Shown here: positions 1 through 9,018 of the stretch, one piece after another | Numbering within the stretch: position 1 is the stretch's first letter | How the letters are laid out: each line of letters begins with the position of its first letter | From: Gammaproteobacteria bacterium | GTDB lineage: Bacteria; Pseudomonadota; Gammaproteobacteria; Pseudomonadales; UBA7434 | Assembly (NCBI GenBank): GCA_024280785.1 | Contig: JAJRPK010000384.1 | Span: 1-32,324 of the forward strand | Reading direction: 5' to 3' | DNA length: 32,324 bases | Translations under genes and position numbers: made by a program | The notes under the pieces: generated by a model | What the model saw: only the letters and a program-made list of their open reading frames with translations | The model's database searches: none | Told to the model about the DNA's origin: nothing

Positions 1-2
1 AA

Positions 3-527
3 CAGCTTATTCAAGGCCACAAAATCCTGGTCGCTGGCAACGACAGCTTGGGGCCCTTAGCCCAGCTTTTTTGCAACAACATGACCTACAGTGACCCTGA
101 CTTGCGACCGGCACTCCCGGCACTTCTAATAAGCCCTGCTACTGGTGTTTTTCTGGCTTCAGCTGCCGATAAATCGAACCAGCATCTGCCGGAAGACTCC
201 AATCATATTATCAACGGCCTTGATTGGAATCATCACCCTATTGTCCGACAGCTAGAAGCCATGGGGCAAAGCGGTGATGCCCTGCTGCTTTTATGCCACA
301 GTTCAACGTCAGTGATTGATCAAAAAATTATGGCTACAGCCAGAGCAAGAAACATCAGTACGGTGGTTATTGGTCAAATGGATACATCGACGAAACTCAC
401 CGCTAACCAGCAAACTCTTAGCCTACCTTTGCAATGTGAAAACTTAGCAAGAATGCATGAGGTGTGCTTATTTATTTTAAATTGTCTTAACGATATCATT
501 GATGACCAGTTATTTGGCAATAGCTAA
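3..527 (+). CDS. diaA: DiaA-like SIS-domain protein (5' end truncated by window edge)
   Basis: Open frame continues upstream of the listed ORF (QLIQGHKILVAGNDSLGPLAQLF...). C-terminus ENLARMHEVCLFILNCLNDIIDDQLF resembles DiaA [22 protein letters not shown]; next gene is dolP as in the diaA-dolP order. Confidence 0.75.
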   Translation, partial: QLIQGHKILVAGNDSLGPLAQLFCNNMTYSDPDLRPALPALLISPATGVFLASAADKSNQHLPEDSNHIINGLDWNHHPIVRQLEAMGQSGDALLLLCHSSTSVIDQKIMATARARNISTVVIGQMDTSTKLTANQQTLSLPLQCENLARMHEVCLFILNCLNDIIDDQLFGNS

Positions 528-545
528 ATATTTACAAGGCTTATT

Positions 546-1157
546 ATGAAAGTACTTTTCGCAAGCTCCTATCGCAGCAACCTTATTTTTTCACGACTGG
601 TTCTCTGCACTTTACTCGCCAGCTGTTTTTTGTCTGGCTGTACTTCTATTATCACCGCTACCAGAAAAGAACCCATTGGTGAGGATTACAATTCAAGAAC
701 TGCCGGCGCTTACATTGATGACCAACTAATAGAAACCAAAGCAATAGTTAATCTTAAAAAAACAGACAAACGCTTTAAAGCCGCTCAAGTTTATGTCGAT
801 AGCTATAACGGCGTCGTTTTACTAACTGGCAACGTCCCCGTTGTCGATATGCGAGAGATTGCCACCAACATAGTACAAAAAATACGTAAAGTACGTCGTG
901 TACACAATGAACTTGAGATATCTCCACCTCGTTCATTTGGTGCAAAAATAGCTGATGCTTGGCTTAGTACTAAGGTGAAAACTCGTTTGCTATTTAGCAA
1001 ACAAGTGCGCAGTGGTCGCGTGCACCTCGTTACAAAGAATGGGGTGATTTTCTTAATGGGACTTGTCGGTCACAAAGAAGCCGATACCATTGTTGAAGTC
1101 ACTAAAAAATCTTATGGGCTACAAAAGATCGTCCGTGTATTTGAATACGTTGACTAA
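546..1157 (+). CDS. dolP: BON-domain outer-membrane lipoprotein (DolP/YraP family)
   Basis: Signal peptide with lipobox LSGC; two BON-like repeats (VYVDSYNGVVLLTGNVP..., VHLVTKNGVIFLMGLVGHKEAD); located directly after diaA. Confidence 0.85.
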   Translation: MKVLFASSYRSNLIFSRLVLCTLLASCFLSGCTSIITATRKEPIGEDYNSRTAGAYIDDQLIETKAIVNLKKTDKRFKAAQVYVDSYNGVVLLTGNVPVVDMREIATNIVQKIRKVRRVHNELEISPPRSFGAKIADAWLSTKVKTRLLFSKQVRSGRVHLVTKNGVIFLMGLVGHKEADTIVEVTKKSYGLQKIVRVFEYVD

Positions 1158-1236
1158 CGCATATAGTTAATAATTCCATCAGGCTCTACTTACTTATTAT
1201 TTGACGAGTAGGCTTCTCCCTGTTTATACGTTTTAC

Positions 1237-1300
1237 CTATTTAACTATCTAGTTATTTAACTTCCTGGTTATTTAACTACCTTGTTATTTAACTACGTGT
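1237..1300. repeat. 16-bp tandem repeat, 4 copies, overlapping the sspB stop codon
   Basis: CTATTTAACTATCTAG / TTATTTAACTTCCTGG / TTATTTAACTACCTTG / TTATTTAACTACGTGT. Confidence 0.95.
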
Positions 1301-1728
1301 AAACTAGGTTTTACACTACTGCTGCTTTCTGTTTTTTTATTTGAAACTAATTTTGGGCCTTTACCTTTAGGTGGCTCACCATTTGGCCCTGCATCGGGCT
1401 CTAAATCAAACATCATTCCCTGACCATTTTCTCTTGCATAAATCCCTAAAATTCCGGACATTGGTGCGTAAATATCCACAGGGATACCGCCGAAGCGAGC
1501 ATTAAAACGAATACCCTTTTTATCGATAGAGAGGTTGGCCACGGCAGTAGTTGCAATATTTAAAACTATTTGACCGTCTTTAACGTAATCCTGTGGAACC
1601 TCAACACCATCGGTATAAGCATTAACTAACACATAAGGTGAGCAATCGTTATCGACTATCCACTGGTACAATGCATTGACCAGATAGGATTTACTCGAAG
1701 ACATAACTGGTTTTTTAGAATCTGTCAT
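1285..1728 (-). CDS. sspB: ClpXP protease specificity-enhancing factor SspB
   Basis: DGQIVLNIA, RFNARFGGIP, IYARENGQGMMF motifs; C-terminal LHVVK resembles the ClpX-binding tail of SspB; adjacent to sspA. Confidence 0.93.
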   Translation of the reverse strand: MTDSKKPVMSSSKSYLVNALYQWIVDNDCSPYVLVNAYTDGVEVPQDYVKDGQIVLNIATTAVANLSIDKKGIRFNARFGGIPVDIYAPMSGILGIYARENGQGMMFDLEPDAGPNGEPPKGKGPKLVSNKKTESSSSVKPSLHVVK

Positions 1729-1755
1729 GTCGTAACGGCTCTCATTGATTGACTG

Positions 1756-1794
1756 TGGCTGTACCTCTAGCTCTACCTTTTAGCTTAGCCTTTT
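1756..1794. repeat. 13-bp degenerate tandem repeat x3 upstream of sspB
   Basis: TGGCTGTACCTCT / AGCTCTACCTTTT / AGCTTAGCCTTTT. Confidence 0.65.
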
Positions 1795-1942
1795 CTAACA
1801 TCTGGATAGCATATGAGCGCAGGCTATACTTTTTATTTTTGACTTTACAGACTGCGCAAAAGCCAGACTATAAATAATCCCTGCGTCTCGTTTTAGCAGT
1901 GTTTTCCTATCACCGCACTTCTATCTTCTGTTCAAACTTCTA

Positions 1943-2560
1943 TTAATTAGAGCGTAACTCTCGCTCTAATTCACTTAAACCCTGTTGAAACGACTCCATT
2001 CCAAACAAGCGATCCATGTAATCCAGTAGTGGTTTGACCTGTTTGGTATTCGGTAGCGTAACCCCAAGGTGTTCTAAACGCCATAGTACCGGGCCTAAAC
2101 AACAATCGATTAAAGTGAACTCTTCACTCATAAAGAAGGGCTTATCCGCAAAGATAGGCGCTATGCTCGTCAAACTGTCACCTAAATTTTTGATGCAAGC
2201 ATCAATGTTTTTGTCTTTACCCGCTTGAATCGTATCAACCAATGAGCACCAATCGCGCTCGATGCGGTAAATATACAAACGACTCTCTCCACGTGCCACT
2301 GGATAAACCGGTAGCAAGGGAGGGTGAGGAAATCGCTCGTCCAGATACTCCATGATTACTTTGGATTCATAAAGAACCAAGTCGCGGTCAAGCAAAGTTG
2401 GCAATGAACCATAAGGATTAACATCCACCAGTTCACGCGGCAAATTATTTGAATCCGTGTCTATAACATCACACGTCACACCCTTTTCTGCCAATACGAT
2501 GCGTACGCGATGACTATAGTGACTCAACGGATCAGATAATAAAGTCATTGATGACCGCAT
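1943..2560 (-). CDS. sspA: Stringent starvation protein A (GST-fold)
   Basis: [24 protein letters not shown]... [37 protein letters not shown]. Start chosen at ATG 2560 (MRSSMTLL) because AGAGG lies just upstream; longer ORF start at 2671 overlaps the cytochrome gene. Confidence 0.9.
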   Translation of the reverse strand: MRSSMTLLSDPLSHYSHRVRIVLAEKGVTCDVIDTDSNNLPRELVDVNPYGSLPTLLDRDLVLYESKVIMEYLDERFPHPPLLPVYPVARGESRLYIYRIERDWCSLVDTIQAGKDKNIDACIKNLGDSLTSIAPIFADKPFFMSEEFTLIDCCLGPVLWRLEHLGVTLPNTKQVKPLLDYMDRLFGMESFQQGLSELERELRSN

Positions 2561-2591
2561 GGTCACCTCTTCTGGAGTATTAGTTTGAGTA

Positions 2592-4640
2592 TTAATGATC
2601 GACATCCTTCCAATATTCGCGATTAAGCAAGTAAGTAAAAACAAAAAATACGGCAATAAATAGTAAAACATAAACGCCCATACGCTGCCGTTTTACTGCA
2701 ATTGGCTCGGCCATATAGGTCATAAAATTAACCAGGTCGTACATCGCAGACTGGTATTCTTCGGGGTTTAAACTACCGATGACATCTCCTGTAACAACGC
2801 GTCCACAAGGTGTATGACCGTCTTCAAGTGCAACCCCGTGAGAATCCCGCTTGATGCCCCCGTTGGCGGCAATCGCGATAGGAGGCCGGCAGTGCTGTTC
2901 GCCCTGCAGTCCCAACAAAACGTGCGGCATACCTACGTCTTTAAAAACCAGATTATTCACTCCGTAGGGTCGGGATGGATCCATATAAAAAGACGTTAGA
3001 TAAGTATAAAGCCACTCTGGCGAACGGGCTCTGGCGGCCAGTGTAAGATCTGGAGGCGCCGCACCAAATGCTTTTTTAGCGTAGGCTTCAGTCATACTAA
3101 TAGACATCAATGATCCAATATTAGTGTCATTCCCCAGGATCAAATGCTCCTTCGCCAAGCCTTCCGGAATCCCCAAGTCATCCGCTAACCGCCCCCAACG
3201 CATGTATTGAGCGGCGTGACAGCCCATGCAGTAATTGACAAACAAAGCCGACCCACGCTGTAGTGAATCGGTATCTGTTAAATCAAGGTCGATCTGTGTA
3301 CAGGGTACGCGACCACAATCAAAAGCCGCCGCTGATGCCACTGCTTTTAGAGGGAGGGCCGTCATCGCAAGAATTAACGCCAATACAGCAAGTGCTTTAA
3401 ACGTACCCATACCACCGTCGGTAGTCACTCTATCCGGGACCGTTTTATTAGATTCTATCGAAGTCCAAACGGGCATCAATAAGAAATAACCGAAATAGAT
3501 AACGGTACAAATCCGTGCCAGAAAAGTTCGCGACTCCGATACACTCCAAACCCCTAAGACACCAAGAATTAAAAAAGCGGCACTGAACACAACTAACGCA
3601 ACTTTACTGCCCATGCCACGATATCGAATCGACTTAACGGGGTTGCGGTCCAACCATGGAAGCAAGAAAGGAATAGCGACTGACGCAGCAAAGAAAATAA
3701 AGCCCCAGAATTTATCGGGAATGGCTCGCAAAACCGAATAGAACGGAGTGAAGTACCACACCGGAGCAATATGTTCAGGCGTCTTAAGCGGATTGGCAAT
3801 CTCAAAGTTCGGCGGCTCTAAAAACAAGCCGTTAAACTCAGGCATAAAGAACATAATGAAACAGAAAATAAACAAGAATACAGCGATAGCTTGTAAATCA
3901 TGCACCGTGTAATAAGGATGGAATGCGACGCCATCCAGCGGAATGCCCTTCTCGTCCTTATGTTTTTTGATGTCGACACCGTCGGGGTTGTTCGAACCCA
4001 CTTCGTGCAATGCTAATAAATGCAGTACAACTAACGCAAGTAACACGATAGGTAGAGCAACAACGTGCAAAGCAAAAAAGCGGTTAAGCGTAATCCCGGA
4101 TATCAGGTAATCACCACGAAACCATTCGACCAAAGCCTCGCCGACATAGGGAATAGCACCAAACAATGAAATAATAACCTGTGCTCCCCAGTAGGACATT
4201 TGCCCCCACGGTAGAACGTAACCCATAAAGGCCTCTGCCATTAGCACGACAAAAATCAGCATGCCAAAAATCCAGATCAATTCACGAGGTTTCTGATAAG
4301 AACCGTATAAAAGTGCACGGTACATATGCAGATAGATAACAACGAAAAATGCCGACGCACCGGTGGAGTGCATATAACGCAGGATCCAGCCGTAATCGAC
4401 GTCTCGCATTATGTACTCGACCGAAGCAAAGGCAGCTTCTTGACTCGGCACATAGCTCATTGCTAACCAAATACCGGTCAACAATTGGTTAACTAAAACC
4501 AGCAGTGAAATGACACCAAAGAAATACCAGAAATTAAAGTTCTTGGGGGCAAAGTAGCCGCCCATGTGGGTATCCCACGCACGTACAATCGGTAAACGAA
4601 CATCAACCCAATCGCGTAACCCTACTAGCCAATTACCCAT
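2592..4640 (-). CDS. Ubiquinol-cytochrome c reductase cytochrome b / cytochrome c1 encoded as one ORF
   Basis: Cytochrome b haem ligands ([46 protein letters not shown]), [18 protein letters not shown]; then without stop an internal signal-like segment ([27 protein letters not shown]), CMGCH haem c motif, [11 protein letters not shown] and C-terminal TM anchor typical of c1. Confidence 0.93.
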   Translation of the reverse strand: MGNWLVGLRDWVDVRLPIVRAWDTHMGGYFAPKNFNFWYFFGVISLLVLVNQLLTGIWLAMSYVPSQEAAFASVEYIMRDVDYGWILRYMHSTGASAFFVVIYLHMYRALLYGSYQKPRELIWIFGMLIFVVLMAEAFMGYVLPWGQMSYWGAQVIISLFGAIPYVGEALVEWFRGDYLISGITLNRFFALHVVALPIVLLALVVLHLLALHEVGSNNPDGVDIKKHKDEKGIPLDGVAFHPYYTVHDLQAIAVFLFIFCFIMFFMPEFNGLFLEPPNFEIANPLKTPEHIAPVWYFTPFYSVLRAIPDKFWGFIFFAASVAIPFLLPWLDRNPVKSIRYRGMGSKVALVVFSAAFLILGVLGVWSVSESRTFLARICTVIYFGYFLLMPVWTSIESNKTVPDRVTTDGGMGTFKALAVLALILAMTALPLKAVASAAAFDCGRVPCTQIDLDLTDTDSLQRGSALFVNYCMGCHAAQYMRWGRLADDLGIPEGLAKEHLILGNDTNIGSLMSISMTEAYAKKAFGAAPPDLTLAARARSPEWLYTYLTSFYMDPSRPYGVNNLVFKDVGMPHVLLGLQGEQHCRPPIAIAANGGIKRDSHGVALEDGHTPCGRVVTGDVIGSLNPEEYQSAMYDLVNFMTYMAEPIAVKRQRMGVYVLLFIAVFFVFTYLLNREYWKDVDH

Positions 4641-5233
4641 TACGCTGTCTCCTCGTCAATACCAATTACCATGACTGAATCTGATTCGTACGAATAAGGC
4701 GGTACAACCAGATTGGTCGAAGCGGGAACATTCTTAAAAACCCTACCTGCCAAATCGAATTTTGAACCGTGGCAAGCGCAGAAAAAGCCCCCTTTCCAAT
4801 CCGCAGTAGGAGCCGCTGCATCGAGCTTTTTCACGTATTTAGGAGAACAACCCAGATGAGTACAAAGACCAACCAGCACCAGCAAGTCACTTTGAACAGC
4901 TCGGTTAAGTTCGTCGACATACGTTGGTTGCTTAGAGATTAACGACTGAGGGTCTTTTAACAAATCGTTCTGACCGGGCAGGTCGTCGAGCTGCTCTTGA
5001 GTTCGTCGAACGACGAAAACCGGCTGTCCACGCCAAGCTATCGTTACAAGCTGCCCTGGCTCTACTTTGCTCGCGTCAAATTTAACCGGTGCACCTGCCG
5101 CTTTCGCTCTTGCGCTGGGGTTCCATGATCCGATAAACGGCACCGCGATCCCCACTGCACCTGCGACACCAACTGCCGATGTAGCCGCTGTTAAAAACCT
5201 TCGTCGGCCGGTATTCGTACCGTCGTTGCTCAT
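4640..5233 (-). CDS. petA: Rieske iron-sulfur subunit of cytochrome bc1
   Basis: CTHLGC...CACHGSKFD Rieske motifs; Tat-type RRRFL N-terminus; stop overlaps the next start (TAATG). Confidence 0.95.
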   Translation of the reverse strand: MSNDGTNTGRRRFLTAATSAVGVAGAVGIAVPFIGSWNPSARAKAAGAPVKFDASKVEPGQLVTIAWRGQPVFVVRRTQEQLDDLPGQNDLLKDPQSLISKQPTYVDELNRAVQSDLLVLVGLCTHLGCSPKYVKKLDAAAPTADWKGGFFCACHGSKFDLAGRVFKNVPASTNLVVPPYSYESDSVMVIGIDEETA

Positions 5234-5552
5234 TTAGACTCCCCCGAAACCTGATTATCCAAAACTATACGCTAGTTGCTTATATTGTGTTTTTTTCTAG
5301 TGCTGGCCGATGTCACTGCTACCTTTTTTCATACATGTATACATACATAAACTGGATAACCTTTCTCCTATCCAGCCAGTCTACAAATGCTCTCAGATTA
5401 CAGGTTCCGTCCATTTACCCAACCTTAATTTTTAATATCCTACCCAACTTACTTTTCCGACAAGTTTAGATACTTGGAACAACATTGAATTGACGGTTCA
5501 CTCGACAGACTAACAGCAGTGCAAAAAGTAGTGACGATCGTTAATGATGAAA

Positions 5553-5587
5553 GTTGGTGGTTAACAGTTAGTGGCTAATAGCTAATA
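5553..5587. repeat. 14-bp degenerate tandem repeat in petA upstream region
   Basis: GTTGGTGGTTAACA / GTTAGTGGCTAATA, followed by GCTAATA repeated directly (5574-5587). Confidence 0.65.
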
Positions 5588-5834
5588 AATACTGACCAAA
5601 TTAATGAGTTTAGGCACTCACTACCCAGCCGACGCGAATACTAAATTAATATAGTCTCTATGTCAGAAAATTGTGCACTATTGCAGGCAATTTTACTCGA
5701 TAGTAGGCATTTTCCCGCTTTCCGCGCCAAAGCTTAATCTCGCAGCCAAATAATCAAAAAGAACGTATTGCGGACGAGGTAAAACTGAAGAAAATTTAGC
5801 AGGGCTTTATCACCCACCTTCACCTCATAGATAC

Positions 5835-5866
5835 AAAAAAGCCCGGTGAATACACCAGGCTTTTTT
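5835..5866 (-). terminator. Rho-independent terminator downstream of rpsI
   Basis: AAAAAAGCCCGGTGAATACACCAGGCTTTTTT: GC-rich stem-loop ending in a T run on the minus strand, just after rpsI. Confidence 0.85.
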
Positions 5867-5881
5867 CCAACCAAGCAAAAT

Positions 5882-6274
5882 TTAGCGCTTGGAAAACTGT
5901 GGCTTTTTACGTGCTTTACGCAAACCAACTTTTTTTCGTTCTACTTCACGAGCATCTCGGGTAACAAAGCCCGCTTTTCGAAGAACAGGTCGAAGGCTCT
6001 CATCAAACTGCAACAATGCTCGAGTAATACCGTGACGAATGGCGCCTGCTTGGCCGAAACTACCGCCACCCTTAACCGATATATTTATATCGAATTTATC
6101 TTCGGCTTCAACCAACTGCAGCGGTTGACGAACGATCATACGCGCCACCTGACGACCGAAAAATTCGTCCAACGGACGCTTATTAACGGTGATGCTTCCG
6201 CTTCCGCTAGTTAAATAAACACGAGCCGCCGCCGTTTTACGTCGACCTGTTCCATAATATTGTGTGGCTGCCAT
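5882..6274 (-). CDS. rpsI: 30S ribosomal protein S9
   Basis: [17 protein letters not shown]...[17 protein letters not shown]. Confidence 0.98.
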   Translation of the reverse strand: MAATQYYGTGRRKTAAARVYLTSGSGSITVNKRPLDEFFGRQVARMIVRQPLQLVEAEDKFDINISVKGGGSFGQAGAIRHGITRALLQFDESLRPVLRKAGFVTRDAREVERKKVGLRKARKKPQFSKR

Positions 6275-6295
6275 AATTATTCTCTTACCTTTAAC

Positions 6296-6724
6296 TTACA
6301 GCTCTAAAGCTTTTGGTTGCTGTGCTGTGTGAGGATGCTCTGTACCCGCGTACACTTTAAGCTTGCGAAACATTGCCCGACCCAGTGGGTTCTTGGGCAA
6401 CATACCTTTAACGGCAAACTCGATAGTGCGCTCTGGCGCTTTTTGAATCAATTTATCAAAGGATATTGACTTAAGACCACCGATATATCCAGTGTAAGAA
6501 TGGTATATCTTGCCTTTTCCTTTATTACCGGTGACCACTACTTTTTCTGCGTTAACCACAATAATAAAATCGCCTGTATCCATATGCGGTGTATATTCAG
6601 GCTTATGCTTACCGCGTAATCTATGGGCTATTTCAGTTGCAATACGGCCAAGAGTTTTCCCTGCTGCATCAACGACATACCAGTCATGCTGGATATCAGA
6701 AGGCTTGGCACTAAAAGTTTTCAT
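6296..6724 (-). CDS. rplM: 50S ribosomal protein L13
   Basis: [54 protein letters not shown]; start at 6724, preceded by GGGGATG-type SD. Confidence 0.98.
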   Translation of the reverse strand: MKTFSAKPSDIQHDWYVVDAAGKTLGRIATEIAHRLRGKHKPEYTPHMDTGDFIIVVNAEKVVVTGNKGKGKIYHSYTGYIGGLKSISFDKLIQKAPERTIEFAVKGMLPKNPLGRAMFRKLKVYAGTEHPHTAQQPKALEL

Positions 6725-6802
6725 CAGAAAACATCCCCAACTAGCTCGGTTTACGAGCATGATGTTAAAAGCCCCTTTTATGGGCCACGAAAAAGAGCGC
6801 GA

Positions 6803-6831
6803 ATACTACAGAATTGAGCACGAATTAGCAA
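6803..6831 (-). promoter_or_regulatory. Putative sigma70 promoter for rplM-rpsI
   Basis: Minus strand TTGCTA (6831-6826), 17-nt spacer, TAGTAT (6808-6803), about 80 bp upstream of rplM start. Confidence 0.55.
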
Positions 6832-7011
6832 CTGAAATATGCGCCAGCCCTAATAGGAGCTAGCATCGCCAAAAACCGGTTAAAAACCAAGCACTGCCTC
6901 GCCTTATAGATATATCTACCGCCCGGCATCTCTCAGCCGAAGTCCTTAGGCAGCTAGCTACTTGGGTTAGGGTTAGAGCAACTACAATCATCGCTTATTT
7001 ATTAGCTGCGG

Positions 7012-7794
7012 CTAAAACCCTTCGGTTTTGTGGACTTGCTTCCAAATCAAACCCGGGAAAAAACGACGTATTCGAGTGCCGGTTTCTGTTCCTTTGCCCG
7101 AGTAGACCCAGAATTTACCATTATTCAGCACTGTTTCGATGTCATCGATAACTTCTTGTGGGTCTAGCGGAGCTCCTTGATCCAGCATCTTCGGCCACAC
7201 GGTATCTTTGGCTTGCTGCAGCAACGGGGTTTTCACAACCGCTGGACAGACACAGACAAAACGCACACCGCTGTTGATGTTTTCATGGTATAAAATCTCG
7301 GTGTACATCGCGACCGCCGCTTTGGATGCCGCGTATACACCGGCATACATTATCGGTAACAGACCTGCCGAGGAAGCAAAGCTAATAAAATCACCTCTGC
7401 CGCGAGCCACCATGCCAGGCAACGTAGCCTGAGTGATATTGATAAATCCACCAAAATTGATGTCCATCACTTTATGCTGAACGGCATTATTGTGCTCAAG
7501 TATTTTACCAAAAGGCATAATCGCTGCTGCATTGTAAACGCCTGTAAGTGGCCCCAGCTTAGACTCTAGCTCCGCAACGGCCGCTTGAACAGCCGCAAAA
7601 TCGGTGATATCCACTTTCCACGTACTCAGACCTTCGACGCCCTGAGCCGTCTCTGCCAGGCCCTCTTCGTTGACATCAAAAACTGCGACCAAAGCGCCTT
7701 GCTGGCAAAAGTTGCGCGCTGCCAATCGTCCCATGCCACTTCCACCACCGGTAATCAATATAACCTGACCTTTTCTATCCGAACTTGCTGACAT
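7012..7794 (-). CDS. SDR-family oxidoreductase
   Basis: ILITGGGSGMGRLAARNF Rossmann glycine motif, NAA, YAASKAA catalytic motif. Confidence 0.9.
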   Translation of the reverse strand: MSASSDRKGQVILITGGGSGMGRLAARNFCQQGALVAVFDVNEEGLAETAQGVEGLSTWKVDITDFAAVQAAVAELESKLGPLTGVYNAAAIMPFGKILEHNNAVQHKVMDINFGGFINITQATLPGMVARGRGDFISFASSAGLLPIMYAGVYAASKAAVAMYTEILYHENINSGVRFVCVCPAVVKTPLLQQAKDTVWPKMLDQGAPLDPQEVIDDIETVLNNGKFWVYSGKGTETGTRIRRFFPGLIWKQVHKTEGF

Positions 7795-7852
7795 TAGGCT
7801 CTCTCTCTAAAAGTTAAAATCGTCAATTTAAACGGGGCACGTGCTTAATAGC

Positions 7853-7896
7853 AACGTAGTAACAACGTAGTAACAACGTAGTAACAAAATAATAAC
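7853..7896. repeat. 11-bp tandem repeat AACGTAGTAAC (3 exact copies plus a degenerate fourth)
   Basis: 7853-7863, 7864-7874, 7875-7885 identical; 7886-7896 AAAATAATAAC. Confidence 0.95.
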
Positions 7897-8062
7897 AACA
7901 TGAAAACAATGCAAATCGGGAGCTTTACACCGATGATGAGAAGCTCTAAAGCAACCACCTGCCGTAACTAGCGTGGCGCATGGTCTCCCAAGAGGCTTAA
8001 GAGTTCAATGTTGCAACATTCCAATGTTACGATAATCATTCGAAACTGAACTACAAAGCTAC

Positions 8063-8083
8063 AGGGTTCAGGGTTCAGGGTCC
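8063..8083. repeat. 7-bp tandem repeat AGGGTTC x3
   Basis: AGGGTTC AGGGTTC AGGGTCC. Confidence 0.9.
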
Positions 8084-8095
8084 GAAACAACAAAA

Positions 8096-8854
8096 TCACA
8101 TCCCGTTAAAGTCAGGTGCTCGCTTTTCAAAAAAAGCGGTAATCGCTTCGGTGCTTTCTGCAGAACCCACTTGTTTCATCATCAGTTCTACCTCTATTTT
8201 TTTCGCAATCTCTATATTTCCTATATGAGTTGCTTTTAAACAACGTTTGGTCGCCACCAATGCATTGCGTGGCCACTGGGCAATTTCTAACGCTTTTTCT
8301 TTCGCTTTGGCATGCAATTCTGCATCGGGATAAACCGCAGTGACAATCCCCAAATCGAGAGCCCGCTGCGCACCTATCCACTCAGCGGTATACATTATTT
8401 CAGCCGCACGTCTGGCGCCGATATTTGCTTGCAGCATGTAACTGCTTGAAAATTCCGGCACCAAACCCAAGTTAACAAAGGGAAAGCGCATCCTCAGGCT
8501 TTCCCCCGCATAAACAACATCACAATGCAGCGGAATCGTAGCCCCACCACCAATTGCCGTACCATCGACAGCAACGACGATGGGCTTATCGAAACTAGCA
8601 ATCGCTTCAGCACACTGTTCAAACGGCGCATTGCCCTCACTAAAATCCCCCGCTAAATCCATGCCCGAACAAAAATTTCCTCCGGCTCCTGCCAGCAATA
8701 CAACACTAACCTTGTCGTTGTCTCTTGCCTCAACAAATGCAGAACCTAACGCTTTAAACAAGCCATTATCCAAAGCATTTTTTCTCTTGGGTCTATTTAA
8801 CGTCAAGTAAGCAACGTTGTCTTCTATCAGTACTTTCAAGCTTTCTATTGTCAT
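8096..8854 (-). CDS. Enoyl-CoA hydratase/isomerase (crotonase) family protein
   Basis: LTLNRPKRKNALDNGL, GAGGNFCSGMDLAG, DGTAIGGGATIPLHCDVVYAGES, NLGLVPEFSSSYML. Start at MTIESLK (8854) preferred. Confidence 0.9.
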   Translation of the reverse strand: MTIESLKVLIEDNVAYLTLNRPKRKNALDNGLFKALGSAFVEARDNDKVSVVLLAGAGGNFCSGMDLAGDFSEGNAPFEQCAEAIASFDKPIVVAVDGTAIGGGATIPLHCDVVYAGESLRMRFPFVNLGLVPEFSSSYMLQANIGARRAAEIMYTAEWIGAQRALDLGIVTAVYPDAELHAKAKEKALEIAQWPRNALVATKRCLKATHIGNIEIAKKIEVELMMKQVGSAESTEAITAFFEKRAPDFNGM

Positions 8855-8948
8855 AAAAACCCACACTAAAGTTAAAAAATAAATTTATTCGATTTCAAAA
8901 AAATAGTTCTTCAGTTAGAGATTCGAAGCCAAATAATTTTGCGCTAAA

Positions 8949-9018
8949 AAGATCGTTATTGTAATGTCGTTGCTGCAATGTCGTTGCTGCAATGTCGCTT
9001 CTGAAATGCCGTTATTAG
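8949..9018. repeat. 14-bp tandem repeat (consensus AATGTCGTTGCTGC on plus strand), 5 copies with two central copies identical
   Basis: 8949 AAGATCGTTATTGT, 8963 and 8977 AATGTCGTTGCTGC, 8991 AATGTCGCTTCTGA, 9005 AATGCCGTTATTAG; last unit contains the zapE stop codon. Confidence 0.92.

Noticed and set aside
2034-3489. Plus-strand ORFs at 2034-2228, 2814-2999 and 3235-3489
   Set aside because: Antisense to sspA and the cytochrome b/c1 ORF; spurious.
3730-3760. PVWY instead of PEWY in the cytochrome b Qo motif
   Set aside because: To my knowledge PVWY is a known natural variant in beta/gammaproteobacterial cytochrome b; not novel.
5846-6214. 122-aa plus-strand ORF over rpsI
   Set aside because: Antisense to ribosomal protein S9.
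7012-8854. SDR plus crotonase as a novel metabolic system
   Set aside because: Both are generic families; two genes alone do not support a pathway claim.
7853-9018. CRISPR-like arrays
   Set aside because: Repeats are contiguous tandem units of 7-14 bp without spacers, and there are no cas genes.
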